A model generated the notes under the pieces. The model was not told the origin of the DNA, searched no databases, and worked only from the letters and a program-made list of their open reading frames with translations. From contig JALKBU010000438.1 of NCBI GenBank assembly GCA_023091735.1, positions 1 through 40,183 of the forward strand: 40,183 bases of DNA. The letters run 5' to 3'. Below are positions 29,850 to 39,815 of this stretch, piece by piece (the stretch's first letter is position 1; every line of letters begins with the position of its first letter). The translations under genes were made by a program, and so were the position numbers. The stretch is from Trichomonas tenax. Lineage: Eukaryota > Parabasalia > Trichomonadida > Trichomonadidae.

Positions 29850-30644
29850 GTGAGGATTATTTATATCGTCACACTTCTCTATTATGCTATTGTTAACATT
29901 TCATCGATCAAAAATACGGTCAACATGATTGTTGTTCCACGATTAGGACATGATTCTATACTCGCAGACAATTATTTTATATTCTATTTCCTTGTGACTA
30001 TTTGCACAGTTCCTTTTGTTTTCGTAAGAAGATTTGCAAGTTTGAGATTTGACTTTTTCTTTGGTAATCTGGCAGTTGTTGTGCTTCTGGCATCAACAAT
30101 TTACTTCTTTGACCACTCTTACAAGGAAGATGGCTTCGATCCCAACAAAAATTTCACAATAACAACAAATGATTGTTGGGGATTGGTTCAAACGTTTTCT
30201 TCATTCACAACATTGTTCTGGGGCCAGCCTTTCATATGCAATGTGGCCACAACACTCAAAAAGACAACACAATCTTATGTTTTTCGGACATATGACACTC
30301 TGGGGTGAAGCAGCAGACGATGACTTTCTTTATTATTTCGATCAAAATAATATTATCACGTTAGTTGCACAAATCTGCTCTTTGGTCAATCTTCTGATTA
30401 CAAATGCAGGCTATTTGATTATAGCTTCAAGGCAAATAGTTCAAATATTTGCAGACGAAGTGAACAAACTTTGTACTTTTGTTGGTATTATAATGGTTAT
30501 ATTGTTTGCGTTGCGATAGATAACTTCTACACAACAGGCTATGAACATGTCATTGAGTTAGTCGGCTCTATCACTGTGATGGCTTTGATTCTTCCACGGA
30601 TTTTGTACTTGAGAGCGTTCAAGGTCAAAGAAATTGCAGGATGA
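29850..30644 (+). pseudogene. Amino-acid/auxin permease (AAAP) family relic
   Basis: Three frames carry consecutive parts of a polytopic transporter. The first (to 30308) holds CTVPFVFVRRFASLRFDFFF and SSFTTLFWGQPFICNVATTL, matching the AAAP pattern P-(I/V)-x-x-x-(R/K)-(R/K)-(F/L)-x-SLRF and the F-x-x-x-x-P membrane helix. A shifted frame (to 30519) holds GEAADDDFLYYF and ITLVAQICSLVNLLITNAGY, and a third (to a TGA at 30644) holds ELVGSITVMALILPRILYLR. The first has an ATG at 29925 but lacks the usual N-terminal helices. There are at least two frameshifts, a truncated N-terminus and probably a missing helix. Members move amino acids across plasma or vacuolar membranes. Confidence 0.65.
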
Positions 30645-31402
30645 GTATCGATATTCCACCTCATTTTGTGTGTTACAATAACAATTTTGATTATCAGAAT
30701 TTGTTTTTAAAATAATCAACTTTTTTTGTGTTTGTATTATAAATAGCTCTTACTGTATCTTCTTATATTCATTTACAACACTCAATTTCATTTAATATTT
30801 TTTTGATCATTTAATTAAATGGAGTGTGAACTTGAAATCCATATGAATAGATGCTCTAGTTGAAGGAAAAAAATATTGACATGATGCTTGTCATTGAATT
30901 CCATTTTTCTCGATAAATGAGGAATTTATCCTTCATATATAATCTAAACTACATTTTTCAATCTAGGTACTCCTCTCAATTTTTTCGAGGGGGCTCCCTC
31001 AATATTGTGAGGAACACGCCCGTATAGTATCTAAATTAAAAATGTAGTTTAATATCTTTGCCACATAAATTAGCTATAGCGGGTAAGAAAATACTTCAAA
31101 CAAAACTATTTTGTCCTATAATTTGGTTTCAATTTTGTTGTAAAATTGTGTTTGCATGTGAACGATGATACTGTTCAAGTATCTGTCGTATCAGGATTGC
31201 AGTATTATTTATAGACAAAGAAATAGAAAGACTTTGCTTCATTTGTTCCAATTTCTGTCAAGAAATGCCGCAGAAGTGAACATGTATACTATAATTTCAT
31301 AGCTTCGACTTTTTAAAAGTATTTTAATGCTTGAAGCAAAAATCAAATCTTATTTTTGATTTATAAATTGAAAAGTTTATGAATAACATTGATTTTTGAT
31401 GG
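30645..31402. other. Intergenic region containing a palindromic element
   Basis: AT-rich and without a gene. It carries the 107-bp inverted-repeat structure listed separately and a nearly palindromic TTGACA/TTGTCA pair at about 30875-30895. Confidence 0.5.
30945..31051. repeat. 107-bp palindromic element with branched hairpin potential
   Basis: TAAACTACATTTTT at 30945-30958 is the exact reverse complement of AAAAATGTAGTTTA at 31038-31051, and flanking bases extend the match imperfectly. Between them is an unusually GC-rich core with CCTCTCAATTTTTTCGAGG and CCCTCAATATTGTGAGG, each able to form a hairpin. It could be a MITE or a structured RNA gene. Confidence 0.5.
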
Positions 31403-32305
31403 TTGATTGAAATTCATAAAGATTATGCTCCAGTCGAATTATGGGATATGTTCTATGGCTGTAGCTACTCTCCGCATGTACCTCCAAACTACACTGGTAC
31501 AGAGAACCCACCTTGTAATTTTTTATATGAATTAAGTTATCCATTTTATCTATATAAATGTCCTTTCTATCAAAGATTTGTTTGCTATAACTTGATTAGT
31601 AGTATCATTCATCACAAGTTCTGTGCTTACAATTCAACTTCCAAATCTGGAGTGTTTTCATCCTCTAATTTGGATAACCCTTCATCTGAAATTGTAGGCT
31701 TTTATGAAGGCTCGATATTCAATGGATCTATTACTGTTTATCGTTCAATTGTCGAAATGGCAAGTTCAAATTTAAGTTTCTCTAAAGGAGACACATTCTC
31801 TGTATCATATAAATTAATAGTAAACTACACATCCATATCAAACAATACAGATTCAATAGCTATTTTTTCATTTGACGAAATAGGCTATCTATCCAACATG
31901 ACAAGGACAAATATAAATTACAACAAAATAACATCTGATGGTAGATCTATTGTTCTTTCTGGGGCTGCAAATTTTACAGTTGAAAAATGTTGTTTCTTTA
32001 GAAATAATGGTCATAAATATCTATTTATTAACTTTATTGAAGGATATCAGGAGATTGATTTCTTTGTTAAAGATTGCTACATTGATGATTACACTTCGAT
32101 TGGAAATGTCATTCCAATCGACATTCATTATGTGCCATATTTGAATATATTGTCTCATTAAGCGTCAAACAAATGCGAAACAATGTTCAGTTTTGGCGGA
32201 GAGTTTGCAGTTGCCAAGTTTCTTGTCAAACTCAAGTGCACAGATAACTTTTTTCGTCCACGACAAAGCAGTGTTGCCATATACATTTGGACATTCCATT
32301 TCTAA
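31403..32305 (+). pseudogene. Broken paralogue of the beta-helix surface protein
   Basis: The frame has no ATG start (31403 is TTG; the nearby ATG at 31399 hits a stop after two codons), so the signal peptide is lost. It aligns along its length with the protein at 21351-22409: VELWDMFYGCS / VWKMFYNGS, HHKFCAYNSTS / HRFCAYNSTTS, TSISNNTD / TTISNNTA and VEKCCFFRNNG / VENCCFYGNHG. A TAA at 32159-32161 corresponds to a TTG codon in the intact copy, after which the alignment resumes (SNKCETMFSFGG) to a stop at 32305. So one nonsense mutation and loss of the start inactivate it. Confidence 0.7.
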
Positions 32306-33160
32306 GAAATATAATATCATAACTTTAGTTTTTCCATTCTTCCATTCATTAAAATTGATTAGTTAGATCATTGTAGTAACATACATCCGGCAATAGCTTT
32401 CAAACAATTAATGATTTCGAAATCCTTTTCTATCCGAGAGAAGAAAAATTATTTATAATTATTCAATAGCTTTAATGATCGATACGATTACAGAGCAAAG
32501 AAAGATATTGTGTTTCAGATACCTACAATCGAGCAACTCAAAGAACCAGAGCAAGATTTCAAGCTTGCGAAAAATTTGCGATATTCTGATAGAAGACAAT
32601 AAAGAAGTATACAAGAACCATTTCTATCGATCAAGGAAAGAGAAGAAAAAAAAAAATTAAGCATTCATAACTTCTGTCGCTGTTAAATGACGCTGTGAAT
32701 CAAATAAACAGATTTAATAGATTGAAAGCTTATTATAAAATGAGGAGCATGAAATACATTCCTCAAGTTTTCTTCTTTAAATTTCTCCAATCATGAAAAC
32801 AATGTTACAAGCAATATCAGCAAATGATGATTGGACTTTGTGTGAACTTATTGCAAATCGGTTTACCTACAAATAGTAATGAAACTATTTTAATACTATA
32901 TGAATTTAAGTTCATTAGATTTCACATAATTTAACAACACCAAGTTCATGCAAATCAAAACAGATAATTATGAATTGCTTTATCATTTTCTGATGCATTA
33001 TAATAACAAAATAGATCCAGATCAAACTATGTAATATTCTCATAGACACAGTCCATATAAAAACACATTATTAGAATTGAATTTGAATAGTTTACAAACC
33101 TTATTTTGTCCAAACACCACCAAAATTGCTCAATGATAATCGTTGAGTTTATTTTTTTTA
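32306..33160. other. Intergenic region with an unassigned coding remnant
   Basis: At about 32475-32660 two overlapping frames look weakly coding. One begins with ATG; the other reads YDYRAKKDIVFQIPTIEQL and stops soon after. Neither can be assigned, so this is at best a fragment. The rest is AT-rich with no gene. Confidence 0.4.
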
Positions 33161-34594
33161 ATGTTTTATTCTCCTTTGTCGACAGGAGGAACAGCTCGAC
33201 AGAAGGAGAAACTGAAAAACAGAATAGAAAGACTCGAAGCGAAATCCAACAATCTTAAAATGCAGCTACAAAAAGAAAACGAGAATTGTGAAAATCTCAA
33301 AAACAACAATATTCAACTCAATTACACACTGCAACAATATATTCAGGAATGCGGAGCGATTGAACAAGAAATGAGGAACGAAATGTATCGACGAAGCGAA
33401 TTAAACAAAGAAATACGAAAGCATGAACAATTTCTTGCATATCCTTCAGTGTTTGCTGAAGAATCACGTAACCAAATGGAATTAAAGAGATTAAATCGAT
33501 TAATTGAAGATATTGAATTAGATATTCAAGCAAAAGAAGAAAAACTTGAACAATACAAGAAAAAACAACAAATTATGGCTGCAAATCAACAACATAGAAA
33601 GGCTTCCATAATGATTGACCAAGAAGACCTTTCTAACGAATTAATTTCGTTTCCAGACGAAATTCCACAGATAACAGAGCCAAATAACTGTGAATTAGAG
33701 ATAAATGATACACAGTCGTTTGAAATACCCGAACAAATTACCAAAGTTCATATCTTTCATGTCGATGATAATGATAACGATACAATTCCTCCTCTTGAAG
33801 ATGAAAATGAACAAAACAAAATCCAGCAACAGCTGAGGACATGCTTATCTATATTTGATGCTGTAGCACGCGCAAAAGAGATTCTAAATACCACAAACGC
33901 AAACATCTCTCGTGCGAAGGAGACAATAGAACTTGCGAAGAATAAAAAGAAGGAATATTTAGGACAACATAACAACTTGGAGTGGCTCGAACACACAAGG
34001 TCAAGAAGGCATAGAACCATAGAACAGTTGGATGATACAATTCACAGATACAACAAAGAATTATCGCAATTAATGAAAAAGCAAACTGATTTAGAGCAAA
34101 GCATACATTTAACTAAAGAACAGATTGCGAGAATGCAAAGAAGAGATACACCTGATGTTCCTCAACTCGTTGGAGAGATGCAGTCATGTAAAGCAAAATT
34201 CAAGGACAGAGATGCAAAGTTTAAAGTCGCATCAAAGAAAATTACTGATACAGATGATAAAATCGAAAAACTGAACAAATTCTTGAGACCTGGCGTCTAT
34301 GGACGCCTAAAGAATGAAATAGACACACTCAGGTATGAGAAAAAACAACTCAAAGTGAAATTATCGGACTTACAGAAAATCAATCAGAGTGAAATAAAGC
34401 GCCAAGCAGAAAGAGGTAAAGCCGAGAACGCGAATATGGAAGAAAAGATTAACCAATTGATTTTCTCTATCGGAAAGCTAAAATCTCAACGGAAGAATGT
34501 CGAACAAACTATTGAGTACACAAAGATCGCTATCGTTGGTGCTGGATTACATGTTCCTCCAATGAAGGAAAGAAAGAAAAGAGTCAAATGGTAA
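33161..34594 (+). CDS. Long coiled-coil protein
   Basis: 477 residues from the ATG at 33161. The frame is open further upstream but without another ATG. Coiled coil spans about residues 14-165 and 225-460, separated by an acidic, probably disordered stretch (about 170-225) containing VDDNDNDTIPPLEDEN. A short C-terminal segment, VGAGLHVPPMKERKKRV, ends in basic residues. There is no motor, zinc or membrane motif. It is likely to be cytoskeletal or flagellar-apparatus structural, as are many coiled-coil proteins of trichomonads, but no family can be named. It converges on PCID2, with a long poly-T run (about 34600-34618) in the 89-bp gap. Confidence 0.8.
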   Translation: MFYSPLSTGGTARQKEKLKNRIERLEAKSNNLKMQLQKENENCENLKNNNIQLNYTLQQYIQECGAIEQEMRNEMYRRSELNKEIRKHEQFLAYPSVFAEESRNQMELKRLNRLIEDIELDIQAKEEKLEQYKKKQQIMAANQQHRKASIMIDQEDLSNELISFPDEIPQITEPNNCELEINDTQSFEIPEQITKVHIFHVDDNDNDTIPPLEDENEQNKIQQQLRTCLSIFDAVARAKEILNTTNANISRAKETIELAKNKKKEYLGQHNNLEWLEHTRSRRHRTIEQLDDTIHRYNKELSQLMKKQTDLEQSIHLTKEQIARMQRRDTPDVPQLVGEMQSCKAKFKDRDAKFKVASKKITDTDDKIEKLNKFLRPGVYGRLKNEIDTLRYEKKQLKVKLSDLQKINQSEIKRQAERGKAENANMEEKINQLIFSIGKLKSQRKNVEQTIEYTKIAIVGAGLHVPPMKERKKRVKW

Positions 34595-34683
34595 CTTAAT
34601 TTTTTTTTTTTTTTTTTTGTTTGTTTGTTTGTAAAAAATATTTTATGTTTTTATTATCATACAAAAAATATACAAAAATGAGT

Positions 34684-35787
34684 TTATTCTTCAGCAGGAG
34701 GTTCGATATTAGGGAAAGGATTTGCTTGTGAGAAAACTATTTTCTTAAGAGGGTGGCTCATGTATGCTTTGACAAAACCATTCTTGATCAATGATGCGAT
34801 GATTGTTTCGGCATAAACGAAATCAAATTCGCCATATTTTGAGATTGCTTCGTTGAATAATGTTGTTGGGACTTTGGAATCACCCCATACACTGTGCACT
34901 GCCTTGAGAATCTGCAAGAAAACTAATTGGCGAGCTTTAACAACTAAATCAAACAATCCAAGTTTGATAAAGAGGAATTGGTTACTTTCAAGGTTCTCAT
35001 CATATAAAGCTAAGTTTCCTTGTTGTATTGCTAGCGATAGATATTGATACATCGTTAATTGATATTTATTTATTAAATCTTGTGAAGGAAGTTGTCTTAA
35101 ACACATTTGAACTGGAACTAAATATGCCAAAATAAGTCTTCTATTGTTCTTTTCTATGAAAGGAGTGTGATGAAATGCATATAACAAATCTTTTTGTGCT
35201 TGACCGAGTTTATAATAAACTGCATTAATCTTTCCACGGTTAAACATAAATTCAACGACTTCGTTATTTGGAAAAGCTGAGAAATCAATATTATCGCCAA
35301 TTCCAACTAAAACATTTTGTGCTTGAAGAAAATTGTTTCTCAAAAAGTTGGCGTAGATCAATTCATTGCAGACAAATAACAGCGCTGATTCTCCTGTTTT
35401 CTTATTCTGATACATTTTTGATAATGGAAGCAATTTTTGCATTTGCGTAACAGCTTCATTGTACTCTGCGTATTCAGCAAAGTATCTGTATGATTTTGCG
35501 ATGTATTTCAAGCATGAAATCGAAATATTCCAATCGAGATTTTTGAAATTTCGAATTATTGGGGATGTCGCCTTCAGGTATTGCTTAAATCTTTCTTTTT
35601 CACCTTCAATTTCAAACATTTGGCCAATTAATGGCAAAACTTCAGCAAATGCGCCGCCAGAATTTGAAGTGACTTGAGTTGAAGCCATCAAACTTTGAAT
35701 AATTGATGTGTTTTGCGATATATATTGATAATCGAAACACAAAGCAACAAGTTGCTCAATGCTTTGTCTCTGATTTCCGCGACTCAT
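34684..35787 (-). CDS. PCID2: PCID2/Thp1-like PCI-domain protein (TREX-2 mRNA export)
   Basis: 367 residues, slightly shorter than the animal protein. The C-terminal half is a PCI/winged-helix region typical of the PCID2/Thp1/CSN12 family: NNRRLILAYLVPVQMCL, INKYQLTMYQ, a GNL-x-x-x turn and a distal VKAYMSHPLKKIVFS followed by NPFP at 356-359, the family's C-terminal hallmark. In other eukaryotes this subunit binds nucleic acid with Sac3/GANP and Sem1 to couple transcription with mRNA export at the nuclear pore. A CSN12-like signalosome role is the nearest alternative. The 5' flank has three TGACA-type boxes within 65 bp of the ATG. Confidence 0.85.
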   Translation of the reverse strand: MSRGNQRQSIEQLVALCFDYQYISQNTSIIQSLMASTQVTSNSGGAFAEVLPLIGQMFEIEGEKERFKQYLKATSPIIRNFKNLDWNISISCLKYIAKSYRYFAEYAEYNEAVTQMQKLLPLSKMYQNKKTGESALLFVCNELIYANFLRNNFLQAQNVLVGIGDNIDFSAFPNNEVVEFMFNRGKINAVYYKLGQAQKDLLYAFHHTPFIEKNNRRLILAYLVPVQMCLRQLPSQDLINKYQLTMYQYLSLAIQQGNLALYDENLESNQFLFIKLGLFDLVVKARQLVFLQILKAVHSVWGDSKVPTTLFNEAISKYGEFDFVYAETIIASLIKNGFVKAYMSHPLKKIVFSQANPFPNIEPPAEE

Positions 35788-35796
35788 GAAAATTAT

Positions 35797-35850
35797 TTGT
35801 CACGTTTTTATTGTAACTAAATTTACATGACAAATTTATAAAATTTGACA
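35797..35850 (-). promoter_or_regulatory. TTTGACA/ATGACAA boxes upstream of PCID2
   Basis: TTGTCA at 35797-35802, ATGACA at 35827-35832 (in TTTACATGACAAAT) and TTGACA at 35845-35850 (in TTTGACAAGTTAA) lie 10-63 bp before the ATG at 35787. The extended words match those before eL37 and before the 10801 gene. Confidence 0.5.
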
Positions 35851-36579
35851 AGTTAATATGTTTTCGGGCTCAAATCATGTGAAAATGTTTTGAATTGAAA
35901 ATAATCCAATGTTCACAGCATGATAGACCAAATAAAAGTAATTGATTGGATAGCATGATGGTGATCAAGTGGGAATGGTTGACTTCAAATTATAAAGATG
36001 AACAAATGCATATGATCAGTATTACACAATTCTGATGAATGGTTATGTACCATACCATAATGACAATCATATATATATATAAATGATTGGCTGCTCTCAT
36101 GTTAGTATCAGATTCATATTCAACATATTTCAACGGCAATTGATGTATATTGATAATGAACAAATGCGAGTAATTGATTCTATAACCATTCGCAATTGCG
36201 TGTAGCTATGGATGTGCGCATTGAATACTTTTTGATCCGCGCAGATTTTGCGGATTTACAGATATTCGTTCATTGCAGAGAAGATGCAGAGAAAAAATAT
36301 AACCGAGCATTCCGCAAAGCGGCATGCGAGGAAAATTTGCGTATTGAGTAAAAAAATAATATATATTTTTGCGTATAACTGCCCCATGCTTATGTTCTGG
36401 AAGTCGGACCCGTATGTCAAAAAAAGCTGAAGGATTGTCTATTATGTTGTGTCTGTCGAAAAATTAAAATATGTATTGAAAAAGTCTTTTTCTGTCAGAA
36501 AAAATCTTCATTTTGCAATTTTAATTCAGCCAATATGTTTTATTTTATATAAGCATGCATATTAAAGTTTAATAATATA
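35851..36579. other. AT-rich intergenic region with small hairpins
   Basis: No gene is supportable. Two short GC-rich hairpins are visible near 36234-36254 (ATCCGC ... GCGGAT) and near 36308-36322 (CCGCAAAGCGG), standing out from the AT-rich background. Confidence 0.4.
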
Positions 36580-37518
36580 TCAAACATAAAATTCATCTTT
36601 AATGCCTGATCCTGACGAATATTCAAAACTCTCATCATCACTCTTGCGCAATTTTAGAATCAAAATTATTGCAACAATTGCAATGATACAAACAGCTAAA
36701 ACAACGCCAACAATGATGATAATTAATGTCTTCTTTGGCATTTTTCCACCATCCTTTTCATTCTGATTGTTTATATTTTCAGTTGCAGAAAGTGTCATTT
36801 TAGGTGTTGTTGATGGTGTTGTAGAAGGAGTTGTTGATGGTGTTGTAGAGGGTGTTGTAGAAGGAGTAGTTGATGGTGTTGTAGAAGGTGTGGTTGATGG
36901 TGTTGTAGAAGGAGTTGTTGATGGTGTTGTAGAAGGTGTGGTTGATGGTGTTGGAAAAGGTGTTGTTGATGGTGTTGTAGAGGGTGTTGTAGAAGGAGTA
37001 GTTGATGGTGTTGTAGAAGGTGTTGTTGATGGTGTTGTAGAGGGTGTTGTAGAAGGTGTTGTTGATGGTGTTGTAGAAGGTGTTGTAGAAGGTGTTGTTG
37101 ATGGTGTTGTAGAGGGTGTTGTAGAAGGTGTTGTAGAGGGTGTTGTAGAAGGTGTTGTTGATGGTGTTGTAGAGGGTGTTGTAGAAGGTGTTGTTGATGG
37201 TGTTGTAGAGGGTGTTGTAGAAGGTGTTGTAGAGGGTGTTGTAGAAGGTGTTGTAGAGGGTGTTGTAGAAGGAGTAGTTGATGGTGTTGGAAAAGGTGTT
37301 GTTGATGGTGTTGTAGAGGGTGTTGTAGAAGGAGTAGTTGATGGTGTTGTTGATGGTGTTAATTCGGGTACAATTTGTGGATTATCTTCATCAGAAATTT
37401 CATTAAGTTTCATTTTGTTGCAAAAACTTCCGCTGCACTGTCCTGCTGGCTCCACAGTTTCAGAACTCAATCTGAAATCAATCGCTTTTACACCAGAAAT
37501 GAGAAACAAAGTGAGCAT
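36580..37518 (-). CDS. Mucin-like type I membrane protein with TTPS tandem repeats
   Basis: 312 residues. A short signal peptide (MLTLFLISGVKA) is followed by a small Cys-containing head (CSGSFC), then a Thr/Pro/Ser stalk at about 54-239 made of tandem four-residue TTPS units, a hydrophobic helix at about 265-288, and a short tail with KLRKSDDESFEYSSGSG and EFYV. Two units read FPTP in place of STTP. The stalk is expected to be extended and O-glycosylated, holding the head away from the cell, and the tail has Tyr-containing and acidic elements that could serve sorting or signalling. Such proteins are common on parasite surfaces. The ligand is unknown. Confidence 0.8.
   Translation of the reverse strand: MLTLFLISGVKAIDFRLSSETVEPAGQCSGSFCNKMKLNEISDEDNPQIVPELTPSTTPSTTPSTTPSTTPSTTPFPTPSTTPSTTPSTTPSTTPSTTPSTTPSTTPSTTPSTTPSTTPSTTPSTTPSTTPSTTPSTTPSTTPSTTPSTTPSTTPSTTPSTTPSTTPSTTPSTTPSTTPSTTPSTTPFPTPSTTPSTTPSTTPSTTPSTTPSTTPSTTPSTTPSTTPSTTPSTTPSTTPKMTLSATENINNQNEKDGGKMPKKTLIIIIVGVVLAVCIIAIVAIILILKLRKSDDESFEYSSGSGIKDEFYV
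36802..37359. repeat. 12-bp tandem repeat encoding the TTPS stalk
   Basis: About 46 copies of a 12-bp unit (GGTGTTGTTGAT and variants on the plus strand). Synonymous variants (GAT, GAA, GAG after GGTGTTGT) form recurring blocks, and an about 80-bp block containing the variant GGTGTTGGAAAA occurs twice, near 36940 and 37270, showing larger duplications within the array. Confidence 0.9.
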
Positions 37519-38347
37519 TAATTCTTTTACAAATATTTTATATCGTTCAAAAATTGAAAAACTTTGTTTATATTATTTTGTGATATTTACAAGAACCCTA
37601 TAAAAACAATTGCATTGCAAAATACCCGAACAATAAAATAAATCAAATTATCATAAAACCGGTTGTATAACATTTTTATAAAACTGTTTGGCAAAAAATT
37701 GATGAATTTTATTGCATTTCATTATGTAGTCAATATTTTGAAAAATTAAATTTGAACTCAATTTTTTGAAAAAGGAAACTATAAGAAATTTTGTGTTTTT
37801 ATGTGTCTACATCATTAGCAATATACAAAAAATAACAAAATAATTCATTTTTATGGATTTTATTTGAAAACCTTCATATAATAATGGTTATGTAATCGTT
37901 TTTATCAATGAATATTTGTCCGAGGAAATTACCAAAAAGATATGGCATAAATTAAAAATAGAACCAATTTCGTGATATTTATCTTCAAAAATATGGTTCC
38001 ATGTCATGTGTATATCCCTTTTTACAATTTATTTCAATATTTTTATCATTTTTTGTCAAATCATTTTTCGGCTTGTCTAAAATTGATACGCAAAGTCGGC
38101 GAAACTCGTTTTTTAACTCACTGGATTAACTTCTTGCGAAGTTATTGAACTCCAATGTACGAAATCCTGTTGTGCATGATATATTAAAGAATTAGCTAAC
38201 AAAGTCTATATTTCATTAAAATATTAGATATATCTTGCATCAAAAACATTGATTTTCCATGATGTGCTTTACTCATTATAATATATTATATTCCCATTGT
38301 ATAGCATTTTTATAACGTAAAATATGTTGTTGTCGATGATAAATAGG
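37519..38347. other. AT-rich intergenic region
   Basis: Upstream side of the mucin-like gene, AT-rich with no gene seen. Confidence 0.5.
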
Positions 38348-39815
38348 TAAATCTAATCACAAATATGTTTTTTTTTTGGAAAAAAGTATTCCAAATGTTC
38401 ACATATAAGATCTGTGTGTTATTCTCCCAAAAATAATGATGATTTTTTTTTTCGCGGCTAAGTTTGAAAAGTTTATTAAATTGAGAAGAATAGAGCGGGA
38501 AAAATTGAAAAGAACCGAAATGTGACATTTTTCTTGATGTAGCTAGCTCACTGTGTCTGGGGGGTAACGGACCCAAACACCATAATTATGCTCATAAAAT
38601 GTGCGTAAAATACTGATTTTTTGATTTCAAAGAATTTTGAGTAATTTTTAGTTAAATTGCATTTTCAAAACAAACAAATTGATGATCAAAGAGAGTAATT
38701 TTTGATCTTTAGATCCTGAGAGCCAAATAAAGCCAACATCTAGCATGTTACAAAGCCAACAAGTTAGCTTAATATCAAATATGCTCATAAAGAATTTCGT
38801 ATTTATGCACGAAATTACAAATAAATGATATTGATGTTGAAATTAATGCTAAGTTGATTGTAAACTTCATCGAAAAAGATAAAAGATATGTTTATTAAAA
38901 GATTCTTAACGATTCTTGTTGGCTCTGTAAAGAATCTAAACTAAAATCATATTATTGTAGGCAACATTAAGGTTTTGAAGTTATGTCCAGAATTAATAAG
39001 ATTCCTTATGTTGCATAGTGCTTCATTGGCGTAGTTCTGCAGAACTCAACAGAGGATCAATTGATCATTCGGTATAGGTTATCGTATATATGAGAAAACT
39101 ATCGAGTTCATGAAATTCCTTCCAACTGTTGTTCCCTATTGGGTAGTACAGTCGGTAACCGAACGATCAGAAGAAATGATAAATCTTAAAGCATTTAAAT
39201 GTCACATAAAATGACACTTTTTAAGTTTAGTTGGATTGAGTAAGTCTCGAGTGTGACTGGGTAAGTCAACAAGAATCGTTGACTTCCTAAACAGATTCAA
39301 AAAGAATCGTTGAGATTCCATACAGAACCAACAACAATCCCTGTGCTAGATCTTTACTGATAGCCATAACCCTAGCTCTCCAGCGTAACAATATTAGAAA
39401 TGAGTCAACCAACAAATATTGTCTAGTCCATCCCCAAGTGCATTACTACACAAATCAAGAGTTCTAAAGATATTGTGTCCCAGCTACCATAGTGAGAGAA
39501 AAATTCAAACTTTCAGTTCGATGATGTAATGGGATCATCAAAAAGAATGATTGAAAAGAATTCCTCAGAATGGAAAGTACTCAGTTTCCTATCCCCAGAC
39601 ACAGTGAGCTAGCTACATCAAGAAAAATGTCACATTTCGGTTCTTTTCAATTTTTCCCGCTCTATTCTTCTCAATTTAATAAACTTTTCAAATTTAGCCG
39701 CGCAAAAAAGAGTCATCATTATTTTTGGGAGAATAACACACAGAACTTATGTGTGAACACTTGGAATACTTTTTTTTCAAAAAAAGCTTCAAAAATTATA
39801 TTTGTGATTAGATTT
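38348..39815. mobile_element. 1.47-kb element with about 220-bp inverted terminal arms
   Basis: The left arm at 38348-38562 is the reverse complement of the right arm at 39594-39815 with few differences and small indels (for example an extra AAAAGCTTC-type insert on the right). The outer ends share TAAATCTAATCACAAATAT in opposite orientations. About 1030 bp of unrelated AT-rich sequence lies between, with no supportable gene. Both arms carry a matching short frame (MSHFGSFQFFPLYSSQF), which is probably just a by-product of the DNA repeat. No target-site duplication is evident. The structure suits a foldback or MITE-type non-autonomous transposon, or an inverted duplication. Confidence 0.6.

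Noticed and set aside
36248..36430. 60-codon frame beside two GC-rich hairpins
   Set aside because: No ATG start or domain; probably chance.
36802..37359. Repeat array considered as CRISPR
   Set aside because: The units are 12 bp, contiguous, without spacers, in a eukaryotic coding frame.
36767..37603. Long plus-strand frame of Val-Val-(Glu/Asp)-Gly repeats
   Set aside because: It is the antisense reading of the TTPS repeat array; the minus-strand protein has a signal peptide and a membrane helix.
38310..38576. Minus-strand frame (MSHFGSF...) and its twin at 39570-39893 as genes
   Set aside because: Both lie in the inverted arms of a repeat, so the shared protein reading follows from DNA similarity; there is no known domain.
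39732..39743. AATAACACACAG, close to the trichomonad intron 3' end (ACTAACACACAG)
   Set aside because: No matching GTAYGT donor lies upstream in a coding frame, and the word sits in a repeat arm (mirror at 38412-38423).
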